39,629 bases of DNA, taken from positions 1 to 39,629 of the forward strand of contig JBFHDX010000025.1 of the NCBI GenBank assembly GCA_041584475.1, read 5' to 3'. This DNA comes from JBFHDX01 sp041584475. Lineage in GTDB: Bacteria; Pseudomonadota; Alphaproteobacteria; UBA8366; JADFVY01. Position numbers and translations under genes: made by a program. The notes beneath the pieces are model-generated. The model ran no database searches. It was given only the letters and a program-made list of their open reading frames with translations, and was not told the origin of the DNA. Shown piece after piece: positions 7,631 to 16,610 of this stretch. Position 1 is the first letter of the stretch. Each line of letters begins with the position of its first letter.

Positions 7631-9316
7631 ATGCTGCGCTGGGCGCCCGCGCTGACGCTGCTGCTGTTTCTCGGGCCGGTCGCCGCAGGGTTGATCGGCA
7701 CGTGGCTTCCGGCCTTCGGTTACCTGCCCGCGCTAGGCGGTGAGCGCTTCTCGCTCGAGCCGTGGCGACGGCTGTTTTCGGAGCCGGGGCTGGGCGGCGC
7801 CCTGCGGCTGACCCTGACCACCGGTTTCGCGGCGACGGCGTTGTCGCTCGCCATCGTGCTGGCGTTCCTCGCCACCTGCCACGGCACGCGACCGGTCATC
7901 GCCGTGCGCCGGTTGCTGGCGCCACTGCTCGCCGTGCCGCATGTCGCGGTCGCCATCGGCTTTGCCTTCCTGGCGGCGCCCAGCGGCTGGCTCGCCCGGG
8001 CGGTCTCGCCTTGGCTCACCGGCTGGGACCGCCCGCCCGACCTCGCCACCGCGCCCGACCCGTTCGGCGTCGCCCTGGTCTGCGGGCTCGTCCTCAAGGA
8101 GGTGCCGTTCCTGCTGCTGATGACCCTGGCGGCGCTCGGCCAGGTGCCCGCCGACCGGACGCTGGCCGTCGCGCGTTCGCTCGGCTACGCGCCGGCGACG
8201 GCGTGGATCAAGACGGTCCTGCCGCTGGTGTGGCCGCAGATCCGCCTGCCCGTCTACGCGGTCCTCGCCTTCTCGCTGTCGGTGGTCGACATGGCGCTGG
8301 TGCTGGCGCCCGGATCGCCGCCGCCGCTGGCGCCACTGGTGCTGCGCTGGTTCAACGATCCCGACCTCTCGCGGCAGTTTGTCGCCGCCGCCGGCGCAAG
8401 CCTTCAGTTCGTCCTCGTCGGCAGCGCCATTCTCGCGTGGTTCGCCGGCGAGCGCCTCGCGGCGTCGCTCGGCCGGCGCTGGATCGACGCGGGCGGGCGC
8501 GGCGCCGGCGGCCGCGCCATGCGACGCGGCGCCACGGCGGCGATGGCGCTGGTGTTCGCGACCGGTCTCGCCGGCATTACCGGCATGGCGATCTGGTCGT
8601 TCGCGCGGCGCTGGCGCTGGCCCGACCTGCTGCCCTCGGAATGGACGCTGCATACCTGGGCACGCCAGCTCGACGCACTGGCCTGGCCCGGCTGGACCAC
8701 GGTTTCGGTGGCGCTGACCGCGTCAGCGATCGCCATCGCGCTCGTCCTGGCCTGTCTCGAGCACGAACAGCGTCACGGCATAACCCCGGGTTCGCGGGCA
8801 TTGTGGCTGCTCTACGCACCCTTGCTGGCGCCGCAGATCGGCTTCCTGTTCGGGGTCCAGGTGCTGCTGGTGCGGGCCGGGCTCGACGGCAGCTGGCCGG
8901 CGCTGGTATGGGGCCACCTTCTGTTCGTCCTGCCCTACGTCTTCCTCGCCCTCGCCGACCCCTGGCGGCGTCTCGACGAACGCTACGCACGAACCGCACT
9001 CTGCCTCGGCGCGTCGCCCGCCGGCGTGTTCTGGCGTGTCAAGCTGCCGATGCTGCTGCGCCCGGTGCTGTTCGCGACCGCCGTCGGTTTCGCCGTCAGC
9101 GTCGGCGAGTACCTGCCGACCGTGTTCGCCGGTGGCGGTCGGTTCGCCACCCTGACCACCGAGGCGGTGAGCCTGGCGGCCGGCGGCGATCGTCGCGTGA
9201 TCGGAGTCTACGCGCTGCTGCAGGCGCTGCTGCCGTGGCTCGGTTTCATGCTGGCGATCGGCGTGCCGGCGTGGTTCTATCGGCGCCGGCGCGACATGCG
9301 GGAGTTCGCGGCATGA
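7631..9316 (+). CDS. ynjC: YnjC-like double-domain ABC transporter permease
   Basis: A 561-residue inner-membrane permease with two fused BPD_transp_1-type halves, as in E. coli YnjC and ThiP/FbpB-like permeases. Each half carries an EAA-type loop facing the ATPase: one near LAVARSLGYAPATAWIKTVL and one near ARTALCLGASPAGVFWRVKL. Around 12 hydrophobic segments can be counted. The fusion means a single polypeptide forms the whole channel. The ATG at 7631 lies 92 bases after ynjB, and the stop overlaps the ATPase start (ATGA), so the importer genes are coupled. Confidence 0.9.
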   Translation: MLRWAPALTLLLFLGPVAAGLIGTWLPAFGYLPALGGERFSLEPWRRLFSEPGLGGALRLTLTTGFAATALSLAIVLAFLATCHGTRPVIAVRRLLAPLLAVPHVAVAIGFAFLAAPSGWLARAVSPWLTGWDRPPDLATAPDPFGVALVCGLVLKEVPFLLLMTLAALGQVPADRTLAVARSLGYAPATAWIKTVLPLVWPQIRLPVYAVLAFSLSVVDMALVLAPGSPPPLAPLVLRWFNDPDLSRQFVAAAGASLQFVLVGSAILAWFAGERLAASLGRRWIDAGGRGAGGRAMRRGATAAMALVFATGLAGITGMAIWSFARRWRWPDLLPSEWTLHTWARQLDALAWPGWTTVSVALTASAIAIALVLACLEHEQRHGITPGSRALWLLYAPLLAPQIGFLFGVQVLLVRAGLDGSWPALVWGHLLFVLPYVFLALADPWRRLDERYARTALCLGASPAGVFWRVKLPMLLRPVLFATAVGFAVSVGEYLPTVFAGGGRFATLTTEAVSLAAGGDRRVIGVYALLQALLPWLGFMLAIGVPAWFYRRRRDMREFAA

Positions 9317-9990
9317 GCGGCGACGGCGCGCTGCGGCTCAAGGCGGTGACGCTGGCGCTCGACGGCCGGGTGCTGATCGACGGGCTCGACCTCGCGGTCG
9401 CGCCGGGCGAGGTCGTCACCGTCATGGGCCCGAGCGGCTGCGGCAAATCGTCGCTACTCGCCTGGCTGTGCGGTTCGGTCGCCGCGGCCTTCACGGTCGG
9501 CGGGCGGGCGCTGCTCGACGGCACCGACATCACCGCGCTGCCGTCGGAAGCGCGGCGCATCGGTATCCTGTTCCAGGACGACCTGCTGTTCCCCCACCTG
9601 TCGGTTGCCGGCAACCTGGCCTTCGGCATCCCACGGAACGTCCCGCGGCGAGAGCGCCGGGCTCGCGTCGCCGCGGCGCTGGCCGAGGCCGAGCTGCCCG
9701 GATTCGGCGACCGCGATCCGGCAACGCTGTCCGGCGGGCAACGGGCGCGGATCGCGCTCATGCGTACCCTGTTGGCGGAGCCGAAGGCGCTGCTGCTGGA
9801 CGAGCCGTTCTCGCGGCTCGACGCGCGGTTGCGCGACCGCATGCGCCACTTCGTCTTCGACCACGCCGGGGAGCGCGGCCTGCCCGTCCTGCTCGTCACC
9901 CACGATCCGGACGATGCAGCGGCGGCGGCCGGCCCGGTGATCGAGATCGCGCCGCGCGACGACGCGCCGGAGTTCGCGGAGAGCGACTGA
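9313..9990 (+). CDS. ynjD: YnjD-like ABC transporter ATP-binding protein
   Basis: A 225-residue ATPase that drives the YnjBC importer. Walker A GPSGCGKSS is at about residues 39-47, the signature LSGGQRAR is canonical, Walker B is ALLLDEPFSRLDARLRDRM, and the switch region is LLVTHDPDDA. It has no C-terminal regulatory domain, matching YnjD (about 217 residues). The ATG overlaps the permease stop by 4 bases. I see no convincing terminator directly after it. Confidence 0.9.
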   Translation: MSGDGALRLKAVTLALDGRVLIDGLDLAVAPGEVVTVMGPSGCGKSSLLAWLCGSVAAAFTVGGRALLDGTDITALPSEARRIGILFQDDLLFPHLSVAGNLAFGIPRNVPRRERRARVAAALAEAELPGFGDRDPATLSGGQRARIALMRTLLAEPKALLLDEPFSRLDARLRDRMRHFVFDHAGERGLPVLLVTHDPDDAAAAAGPVIEIAPRDDAPEFAESD

Positions 9991-10032
9991 AGGCGGTCGT
10001 GCCCAGGTACCGCCCGGCGCCGGATTCCTCGG

Positions 10033-10060
10033 TTGATTTCCATTAGCAATAACTTATATA
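10033..10060 (+). promoter_or_regulatory. Candidate promoter of the YgaP-like gene
   Basis: TTGATT (10033-10038) and TATATA (10055-10060) are separated by 16 bases in a markedly AT-rich island within GC-rich DNA, 36 bases before the start codon. The spacing fits a sigma-70 type promoter. It suggests the small membrane protein has its own promoter and is not simply the tail of the ynjBCD operon. Confidence 0.4.
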
Positions 10061-10095
10061 AGGCGCGGGACGGCCCTGTGTGCGGGAGATTCGCG

Positions 10096-10299
10096 ATGTC
10101 CATCGATCGTATCATTCTTGCCTTCGCCGGCGCGATGGTGCTCGTCAGCCTGGCGCTGTCGCAGCTGCATTCCGCCTACTGGCTCTGGTTCACCGCGTTC
10201 GTCGGCGCAAACATGCTGCAGGCCGCCTTCACCGGATTCTGCCCGCTGGCGGTCATCGTAAGGAAGCTGGGCGCACGGCCCGGCGTCGCGTTTCGCTGA
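10096..10299 (+). CDS. Small YgaP-like (DUF2892) inner-membrane protein
   Basis: A 67-residue protein with two hydrophobic helices (IILAFAGAMVLVSLALSQL and YWLWFTAFVGANMLQAAFTG) followed by the characteristic FCPLAVIVRKLG end of the YgaP-like transmembrane domain. In E. coli YgaP this domain anchors a rhodanese; here there is no rhodanese part or neighbour. A GGGAG ribosome site lies 8 bases before the ATG at 10096. Its role is unknown; relatives often sit near sulfur or sulfide-response genes, which is not the case here. Confidence 0.8.
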   Translation: MSIDRIILAFAGAMVLVSLALSQLHSAYWLWFTAFVGANMLQAAFTGFCPLAVIVRKLGARPGVAFR

Positions 10300-10339
10300 T
10301 CACGGGCGACCGACGTCGCCCGCCGGTTCAACTTGCCCC

Positions 10340-10371
10340 CCCTTCCCCGCCGGTCGGGGAAGGGTCCTTTT
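10340..10371 (+). terminator. Rho-independent terminator after the YgaP-like gene
   Basis: A perfect 10-base GC-rich stem, CCCTTCCCCG (10340-10349) and CGGGGAAGGG (10355-10364), closes a 5-base loop and is followed by TCCTTTT. It lies 41 bases after the stop codon of the small membrane protein and is well placed to end that transcript. Confidence 0.65.
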
Positions 10372-10491
10372 CGCCGGCACAACGCCTGAATGTACCGCTC
10401 CGTCGGGGCCGCCACTGCATAAAGGCGCCCGAACGACGCCACGCTTCCGCCCCATTGGCGCGGCAGACTGCAGTGCGGCCGATGCATCCTC

Positions 10492-10519
10492 TGGACAACT
10501 CGGCGGGACTTATTACATA
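10492..10519 (+). promoter_or_regulatory. Candidate apaG promoter
   Basis: TGGACA (10492-10497) and TACATA (10514-10519) are 16 bases apart in a locally AT-rich patch 47 bases before the apaG start. Between them and the gene lies a short GC hairpin (GCCCGC 10530-10535 with GCGGGC 10541-10546) without a T-run. It sits just ahead of the ribosome site and may affect apaG translation. Confidence 0.3.
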
Positions 10520-10565
10520 GGTGGGTCGGGCCCGCCCGCGGCGGGCGCTCAGGGGTGGTTCGGAC

Positions 10566-10958
10566 ATGTACGAGGCGATTACCGACGGCATCAAGGTGAC
10601 GGTCCGGCCGGTCTATCTCGACGAGCAGTCGGAGCCGGACGAGAACCACTATGTCTGGGCCTACCACGTGCGCATCGAGAATCTGAGCCAGCGCACGGTG
10701 CAACTGCGCAACCGCTACTGGCGCATCACCGACTCCATGGGCCGGGTGCAGGAAGTGCGCGGCCCGGGCGTCGTCGGCGAGCAGCCGCTGCTGCACGCGG
10801 GAGAGAGCTTCGAATATACCAGCGGCACACCGCTCGAGACGCCGTCGGGCGTGATGGTCGGGCGCTACGAGATGGAGGGGCCGGACGGCGAGACCTTCGA
10901 GGTGGACGTCCCGGCATTTTCGCTCGACAGCCCGCATCAGCCGATGCAAATTCATTAA
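10566..10958 (+). CDS. apaG: ApaG protein
   Basis: A 130-residue protein matching ApaG along its whole length: the start ITDGIKVTVRPVYLDEQS, then YVWAYHVRIENLSQRTVQLR, RYWRITDSMGRVQEVRGPGV and the C-terminal MEGPDGETFEVDVPAFSLD. ApaG folds as a fibronectin-type beta sandwich and is linked to Co2+ resistance and Mg2+ efflux, though its biochemical activity is unsettled. There is no signal peptide. The start at 10566 follows a GGGGTGG stretch. It precedes folE in the same direction with a 178-base gap. Confidence 0.95.
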   Translation: MYEAITDGIKVTVRPVYLDEQSEPDENHYVWAYHVRIENLSQRTVQLRNRYWRITDSMGRVQEVRGPGVVGEQPLLHAGESFEYTSGTPLETPSGVMVGRYEMEGPDGETFEVDVPAFSLDSPHQPMQIH

Positions 10959-11136
10959 CCTTTTCATAGTATTCTCCGATCGGTCGCCGAATTCGCCCGG
11001 ATTTCTGCGGTTTCCGGGTGTTTCCGTTGCGCCGGCGGTACAATACTGTGAAAATGCCCGGTGACAGGCGGCGACAGGACGTCTAAAGAGGATAAGGGTT
11101 GCCGATAAACGTAGAGTTGCAGAAGGGGCATCGGTT

Positions 11137-11778
11137 GTGACCAAAGCGGGTGTGAAGAGGCGCAACGGCGCGAGCGTGGTGCCGTTGTCGAACCGGCCCA
11201 AGCGCGAGCAGGCTGAGGAAGCGGTGCGCACGCTGCTCGCCTACGCTGGAGAGGATCCGGCGCGCGAGGGGTTGCTCGAGACGCCGGGCCGCGTGGTCCG
11301 GGCGTGGGAGGAGTGGTTCGGCGGCTACGAGCACGACCCGGTGTCAGAGCTGCAACGCACCTTCGAGGAGATTGAGGGCTACGACGAGATGGTCGTGCTC
11401 CGCGACATCGGCTTCGAGAGCCACTGCGAGCACCACATCGCGCCGATCATCGGCCGCGCCCACGTCGCCTATCTGCCGGACAAGCGCGTCGTCGGCATCA
11501 GCAAGCTGGCCCGGGTCGTCGAGGCCTATGCCCGCCGGCTGCAGATCCAGGAAAAGATGACGGCGCAGATCGCCAACACCATCCAGGACGTGCTCAATCC
11601 GCACGGCGTCGCCGTGGTCATCGAGGCGGTCCATCACTGCATGACGACGCGCGGCGTCCACCGTACCGGCGTCAGCATGGTGACGAGCACGATGCTCGGC
11701 GGCTTCCGCACCGACGCGGCGACGCGCCGCGAGTTCCTCGCCATGATCGGCAACCCGCACAACCAAGGACCGCTGTGA
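11137..11778 (+). CDS. folE: GTP cyclohydrolase I
   Basis: A 213-residue GTP cyclohydrolase I, the first enzyme of tetrahydrofolate (and pteridine) synthesis, converting GTP to dihydroneopterin triphosphate. The zinc ligands are present at the expected spacing: C97 and H100 in SHCEHHIAP and C168 in HHCMTTRGV, 71 residues apart as in the E. coli enzyme. The family block KRVVGISKLARVVEAYARRL is intact. The start is a GTG at 11137 with AAGGGG eight bases upstream; no ATG fits. The homodecameric cytosolic enzyme is normally housekeeping. Confidence 0.97.
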   Translation: MTKAGVKRRNGASVVPLSNRPKREQAEEAVRTLLAYAGEDPAREGLLETPGRVVRAWEEWFGGYEHDPVSELQRTFEEIEGYDEMVVLRDIGFESHCEHHIAPIIGRAHVAYLPDKRVVGISKLARVVEAYARRLQIQEKMTAQIANTIQDVLNPHGVAVVIEAVHHCMTTRGVHRTGVSMVTSTMLGGFRTDAATRREFLAMIGNPHNQGPL

Positions 11779-11833
11779 GGGTCTAAGGGGGTATGCCGGG
11801 GGCTCGGCGGACGGCGGTAACGCCGACGCGTGC

Positions 11834-12874
11834 CTACACCTCCACCCACCCGTCGCCATCGGCCGCGCGGAAGCAGGCGTCGATGGCGCGCTGGTTCAGC
11901 AGCGACGATTCCAGCGGCATCGCGTAGTCCACGCCCGCCGGCGCGGTACCGCCGCGCACCGCGGCGACGGCGTCGGCGAAGGCCTCCGCCTGCAGCCGGT
12001 ACTGGTCGACGTTCGGGAACGTGCGCACGGAGCCTTCGGCGGCAAAGCCACCGCGGCGAATCTCGACGCGCGCGGTGCCCCAGGCCAGGGGATTGAACGG
12101 CGTCTCGAGACGCATCCAGCCCTCCTCGCCGTGAAAAGTCATCTCCTGGCGCGGTGCCGCCTGCGTCCCGCAGGTGAAGGCGAGCCGGAAATCGCCGAAG
12201 TCGAGCAACGCCTCGGCGAAGGCGTCGGTGCCGAAGCTTGCGTCGGTATCGAGCCTCGCGAGCGCGCGCGCGGGCTCGCATGCCGTGGCAAGCCGCGTCG
12301 TGACCAACGGGTAGACGCCGACGTCGCGCAGGCCGCCGCCACCGAGCGCGACCTGGTTGCGCATATTGTCCGCATCCTTGTTGAAGTAGGTGAAGCAACC
12401 CTCGACGTGGCGCAGCCGGCCGATCCGTCCCTCGGCGAGCGCCGCCCGGGCGAACGCCCACTGCGGGTGATGGGCGACCATGAAGGCCTCGGCGACCATG
12501 CGGCCCGACGCGTCACGCGCGGCGAGCAGCCGCTCGATCTCGCCGGCCGCCATGCCGATCGGCTTCTCGCATAGAACATGCTTGCCGGCGTCGACGGCGC
12601 GCTGCGTCCATTCGGCGTGCCAGGAGGTCGGCAGCGGGATGTAGAGCGCGTCGACGGTATCCGACTGCAGCAGGGCCTCGTAGGATTCGAACCGCTCCGC
12701 GATGCCGAAGTGCGCGGCGATGCGCCGCGCCTTTTCGCCATCGCGGCTCGCCAGCGCGGTGACGTTGCCGTTCCTGCTCGCCTGGATGGCCGGGATCACG
12801 TATGCGGTCGCGATGCGCGCGCCGCCGAGCACGCCCCAGCGCAGCATCGCGCCGCCTTCCGCCGATTCTGCCAT
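11834..12874 (-). CDS. Gfo/Idh/MocA-family oxidoreductase
   Basis: A 346-residue NAD(P)-dependent oxidoreductase. The N-terminal Rossmann motif is GVLGGARIA (a variant of GxGxxA), and the family's EKP motif appears in KHVLCEKPIGMAAGEIERLL. The C-terminal half has the open beta-sheet domain with a GGGGLRDVGVYPL segment. It probably oxidises a sugar or cyclitol; the substrate is unknown. The ATG at 12874 has GGAGGG just upstream; an internal ATG at MLRWGVLGG is an alternative. It is convergent with folE and sits 128 bases from the kps export operon, which runs in the same direction. A role in making a capsule sugar is possible but unsupported. Confidence 0.85.
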   Translation of the reverse strand: MAESAEGGAMLRWGVLGGARIATAYVIPAIQASRNGNVTALASRDGEKARRIAAHFGIAERFESYEALLQSDTVDALYIPLPTSWHAEWTQRAVDAGKHVLCEKPIGMAAGEIERLLAARDASGRMVAEAFMVAHHPQWAFARAALAEGRIGRLRHVEGCFTYFNKDADNMRNQVALGGGGLRDVGVYPLVTTRLATACEPARALARLDTDASFGTDAFAEALLDFGDFRLAFTCGTQAAPRQEMTFHGEEGWMRLETPFNPLAWGTARVEIRRGGFAAEGSVRTFPNVDQYRLQAEAFADAVAAVRGGTAPAGVDYAMPLESSLLNQRAIDACFRAADGDGWVEV

Positions 12875-13002
12875 CGCGCCGCCCTCCCGGCCGTGCATTC
12901 CGGTGCAGCATAGCCGATCGCGCACGGCAGGCGAACTGCGGCGGCGATGCCCCGTGCGGTGGGGGCGCGCGGCCGTGTCCGCACCGCGTCGGCGGCGAGC
13001 GC

Positions 13003-14694
13003 TCAGATGTCGAGGATCACGCTCGTCGTCACCGCCAGCTGGAACAGGATCTCGGCCAGCGTCTTGGCGAGCTGCAGGTTCTTCACGTTGGGCGCGGGCA
13101 GCACCATGATCTCGTCGCCGGCCTGCGGGCGCGCACCGCGGAAGCCGCCGATATCGACCGACTCGATCTCGCCGTTCGCATGGCGCAGCAGCACCTTGCG
13201 CTTCTCGGCGGTGCGCGTGAAGCCGCCGGCTTTCTCGATGTAGTCCTTGATCGTCAGCTCGCGACTCCAGGTGACGGCGGTCGGGAACATGACCTCACCG
13301 GCCAGCGTCACCAGGTTGCTCGCGGCCGGCACGAACAGCACGTCGCCGTCCTCCAGATAGACGTCGCGCGCGGCCTGGGGCCCGCCGAGAACGACCAGGC
13401 CTTGCGGTTCGACACGTCGCGCGCGGCGCACGAACGACTGCACCAGCTCGGCCTCCTTGAGGCGCAGCGCCGCCTCCTCGTCGGTGGCCGAGCGCGACGC
13501 CAGAAGCTCCTGCTCGAGCCGGTTCAGCGACTGCTGCAGCAGCGCGCGCTGCCGCTCCTTGACGCTCTCGCGGAACAGCTGCACCGCGGCCTTGTTCGAG
13601 CGCTCGTTCAACGCGATACGGTCGAGAACGTAGCCGAGCCGCGTGCCGGGCGGCACCGCGAACTCCTTGACGCCTTCGTGCTCGCCCGACACGGCGACGA
13701 CGATGATCTGCGGCCGGTCCTCGGGGATCAGCGTCACCTTGTCGCCCGGTCTGAGCATCACCGAATCGATCGCGATCATCGGCAGGAACTGCGCCGTCGT
13801 CTCGCCGGCGTTGTTGCGTCGGAGCCGGAAATGCGTGGTCTCCGGCCGCGGCAGCGCCCAGCGCATCACCGTGCCGGCGGGCACGCTCTCGCCGGCGAAC
13901 TCGAACCGCGCGGCATTGTGCACCGAGCCCTCGACCGTCACCGTGTTGCGCAGGGGCCCGACATGGACGGTATCGCCGTCGGCGAACTGGATCGCCGGCA
14001 GCTCGCCATCGAGCAGGAAGTCGTAAAGGTTGACCGTCTGGCGCACTTTGCCGGACCGCAGAATCCGGACATCGAGGAAGCTGCCCCGTTCGGGATCGAC
14101 GCCGCCGGCCTGGTCGAGGTAGGACAATACCGAGTCCGAAGACAGGCCTCGATACATGCCGGGGCGACGCACGAAGCCCGAGACGATGACGCTGACCGGC
14201 TGCGCTCCTTCGAGATTGGCGTAGACACCGACCTGCTCGCGATAGACCCGGCGCACCTGGCCGCGGATCACCTCGGTCAGCGCGTCGTTGCGCACGCCGA
14301 GCACCCGCACGGGCCCGATGTCGGGGATGAAGATGTTGCCCTGGGCATCGACGGCGAGCGCTTCGCTGAACTCGACGGCGCCCCAGAGCTGCACGCGCAG
14401 CTGGTCGCCGATCATGATGCGGTAGTCGGGGTTGAACCCGGTGAAGGGCTGCTGCGAGAAGGCGCCGGTGAACACGCGCGCCCCGAACACCGGCAGCTCG
14501 CTCGACGGCGTTTCCGCAGGCGCCTCGATCTCCGGGCCCGGCGAGCGCACGGTGTCTTCGCGCAGTTGCGGATCGGGGCCTGTTGCGCCCTGCGAAGCGA
14601 CATTCGCGGCGGGCCAGACGAGGCCGGCGATGACGGCCAGGGCAGCCGGCAGGAGCCGCCCGCGTGCCGCCGCCGCGCGTGCGCGCCGCATCAT
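13003..14694 (-). CDS. kpsD: KpsD-like capsule polysaccharide export protein
   Basis: A 563-residue periplasmic/outer-membrane export protein close in length to E. coli KpsD. A Sec signal peptide (LLPAALAVIAGLVWPAANVA) has no lipobox Cys. A polysaccharide export domain follows (DYRIMIGDQLRVQLWGAVEF), then SLBB-type repeats (VSGFVRRPGMYRGLSSDSVL; TLAGEVMFPTAVTWSRELTI) separated by a coiled region. It should form the outer part of the capsule export channel with KpsE and KpsMT. The start overlaps the kpsE stop (ATGA). It is the last gene of kpsMTED. Confidence 0.88.
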   Translation of the reverse strand: MMRRARAAAARGRLLPAALAVIAGLVWPAANVASQGATGPDPQLREDTVRSPGPEIEAPAETPSSELPVFGARVFTGAFSQQPFTGFNPDYRIMIGDQLRVQLWGAVEFSEALAVDAQGNIFIPDIGPVRVLGVRNDALTEVIRGQVRRVYREQVGVYANLEGAQPVSVIVSGFVRRPGMYRGLSSDSVLSYLDQAGGVDPERGSFLDVRILRSGKVRQTVNLYDFLLDGELPAIQFADGDTVHVGPLRNTVTVEGSVHNAARFEFAGESVPAGTVMRWALPRPETTHFRLRRNNAGETTAQFLPMIAIDSVMLRPGDKVTLIPEDRPQIIVVAVSGEHEGVKEFAVPPGTRLGYVLDRIALNERSNKAAVQLFRESVKERQRALLQQSLNRLEQELLASRSATDEEAALRLKEAELVQSFVRRARRVEPQGLVVLGGPQAARDVYLEDGDVLFVPAASNLVTLAGEVMFPTAVTWSRELTIKDYIEKAGGFTRTAEKRKVLLRHANGEIESVDIGGFRGARPQAGDEIMVLPAPNVKNLQLAKTLAEILFQLAVTTSVILDI

Positions 14695-15854
14695 TCCAGG
14701 TGCTCCCGGATCGCCGCGATGATCACGCTGACGATACCGAAACCCATCAGCAGGAACGCGGCGAGGGTCGCCAGGATATACGAGGCGTCGGGATAAGTGG
14801 GCTCCTGCGGCAGGTTCGGCCGGCTGACGACGACGAGGCTCTTGACCTTGCGCGAGGCGTCGATCTGCGCCTTCTCGAGCGCCATCAGAGCCAGCCGGTA
14901 GCGCTCGTGCGCGAACTCGACGTCGAAGCGCAACTCCTCGTAGCGCGCCATGATCTGGTTTAGCCGCGCGTCGCCGTTGCCGGTCAACCGCGTCTTCTCG
15001 GCCTCGATCTGCTCCGCCTTGGCGGTAATGCGGTTGCGCAGCCCGACGATCTCCGCGGCGTTGCGGTCGAGATAGCGGCTCAACGCCTTGAGCTGCGCGC
15101 GGTCCTCGGCGAGGCTGGCCTCCATCTGCGCGATGACCTGCGTAACGAGTCCCGCCTCGCGCGACGGATCCACGACCTCGTGCTCGTTCTGGAAGGCAAG
15201 CAGCTCGCCGCGCGCCGCTTTCAGGCGCGCCGTGTTCTCGTCGATCTCGCCGATCACGAAATCGAGCTGCTCGCGCGCCAGCCGGTGCGAGATCTCGTTC
15301 ACGAGGCGCTCGCTCTCGGCGAGGATCATCTCCAGCATGCGCTGCGTCGCCGCGGCCTCGAATCCCTGCAGCTCGACGCTGATGATCGAGGAATCGGTAT
15401 CGAACGTCACCGAGACCATGTCGCGGTAATAGTCGAGAAAATCCTCGTTCGAGGCATCCGCCGCGAGGCGCCAGATCGGGTCGATGGCCGGGTCGGACCA
15501 GGCTGCGCGCAGCTCCAGCGCGGCGTCGAGCTTGGCGAGCAGGTCCAGCGACAGGATGTAGTCGCGGATCAGGTAGGCATCCTGCAGGGCGATGCCGCTG
15601 CCGCCGCCGAGCAGCGACGAGAGGTCGAGGACGTGCGGCTCGCCGCCGGTGCCGCTGTCGCGGACCGCGAACCGGGTCTCCGAGACGTAGCGGTCGGACG
15701 CCAGGGCCGAGAGATAGAGGGCCGTCACGGCGAACGGCAGCACGACGATGGCGGCGAACCGGATCGCCGCGCCGGCGAGCCAGCGCGCGCGCGGACCGGC
15801 GACGGTGGTCGCCACAGCTTTGGTGCGGGTGTCGCCAGCCACGTTCGGATCCAT
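14691..15854 (-). CDS. kpsE: KpsE-like capsule export inner-membrane/periplasmic adaptor
   Basis: A 387-residue polysaccharide co-polymerase/adaptor of the KpsE type. One membrane helix near the N-terminus (AIVVLPFAVTALYLSAL) is followed by a Wzz-like domain (DRYVSETRFAVRD). A long periplasmic coiled coil comes next, and a second membrane helix near the end (ILATLAAFLLMGFGIVSVII). The PxxP-like PNLPQEPTYPD precedes the last helix, as in this family. It should bridge the KpsMT transporter and KpsD. It begins 42 bases after kpsT and overlaps kpsD by 4 bases. Confidence 0.9.
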   Translation of the reverse strand: MDPNVAGDTRTKAVATTVAGPRARWLAGAAIRFAAIVVLPFAVTALYLSALASDRYVSETRFAVRDSGTGGEPHVLDLSSLLGGGSGIALQDAYLIRDYILSLDLLAKLDAALELRAAWSDPAIDPIWRLAADASNEDFLDYYRDMVSVTFDTDSSIISVELQGFEAAATQRMLEMILAESERLVNEISHRLAREQLDFVIGEIDENTARLKAARGELLAFQNEHEVVDPSREAGLVTQVIAQMEASLAEDRAQLKALSRYLDRNAAEIVGLRNRITAKAEQIEAEKTRLTGNGDARLNQIMARYEELRFDVEFAHERYRLALMALEKAQIDASRKVKSLVVVSRPNLPQEPTYPDASYILATLAAFLLMGFGIVSVIIAAIREHLE

Positions 15855-15896
15855 TTGCCAGCCCGCATCCAGCCTAGAGCGAGATTATTAACAAAT

Positions 15897-16610
15897 TCAT
15901 GCCAAATCCCGCGGGTCGCCGAGCATCGCGGAACCGGCGCCGCGGTTTGCGGTGGTGGCGCGATAGGCCTCGACGGCGTCGGCGATCTGCGCAAACACGC
16001 TGACCGATCCGTCGGCGACGACGATGCCCCTGTCACAGATGTCCTGAACCAGCCGAATATCGTGTGAAGCCACGATAAACGTGCCGCGCCCGCGGCGGCG
16101 CGCCAATTCGTCGCTGCATTTCTCGCGGAAGCTCTGGTCGCCGACGGCCATGATCTCGTCGATCAGGTAGTAGTCGAACTCGAAGGCCATGCTGAGCGCG
16201 AAACCGACACGGGCACGCATGCCCGATGAGTAGGTCTTCACCGGCTCGTCGAAATAAGCGCCGATATCCGCGAATTCCCGCACGTACTCGATCCTCTCGC
16301 GCATCGCCGGCCGGTGCGAGACCCCATTGATTCGACACACGAAGCGCGCGTTCTCGCGCCCGGTGAGGCTGCCCTGGAAACCGCCGGTGAGACCAACCGG
16401 CCAGGAGACGCGTGCCCGTCTGAGAATGCGGCCGCTGCTCGGGTGGTCGATGCCGCCGATCAGGCGCAGCAGCGTCGTCTTTCCGGCGCCGTTGCGGCCG
16501 AGGAGCGCCATATGGCGTCCCGCCGGCAACTGGGCCTCGACGTCGCGCAGGACGTATTTCCGCCCGTGCCGCGTGGGATACCATTTGGTGACGCCCTGGA
16601 GCTCGATCAC
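15897..16610 (-). CDS. kpsT: KpsT-like capsule ABC transporter ATP-binding protein
   Basis: A 237-residue ATPase for capsule export. Walker A GRNGAGKTT is at about residues 38-46, the signature YSSGMRARVGFALSM is typical of the KpsT/Wzt group, Walker B is YYLIDEIMAVGD, and the switch is IVASHD. There is no C-terminal carbohydrate-binding domain, in line with chain-terminus-independent KpsT rather than Wzt. The start is GTG at 16610, overlapping the kpsM stop as GTGA, with a purine-rich ribosome site. Confidence 0.92.
   Translation of the reverse strand: MIELQGVTKWYPTRHGRKYVLRDVEAQLPAGRHMALLGRNGAGKTTLLRLIGGIDHPSSGRILRRARVSWPVGLTGGFQGSLTGRENARFVCRINGVSHRPAMRERIEYVREFADIGAYFDEPVKTYSSGMRARVGFALSMAFEFDYYLIDEIMAVGDQSFREKCSDELARRRGRGTFIVASHDIRLVQDICDRGIVVADGSVSVFAQIADAVEAYRATTANRGAGSAMLGDPRDLA

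Noticed and set aside
7762..9312. Plus-strand frame in another phase over the permease gene, continuous with the ATPase frame
   Set aside because: The ATPase proper starts at the ATGA overlap at 9313. Upstream of that the frame is Arg/Ala-rich shadow, while the permease frame has membrane helices.
10996..11018. CCCGGA/TCCGGG hairpin after apaG as a terminator
   Set aside because: Only a 6-base stem with an 11-base loop and no proper T-run.
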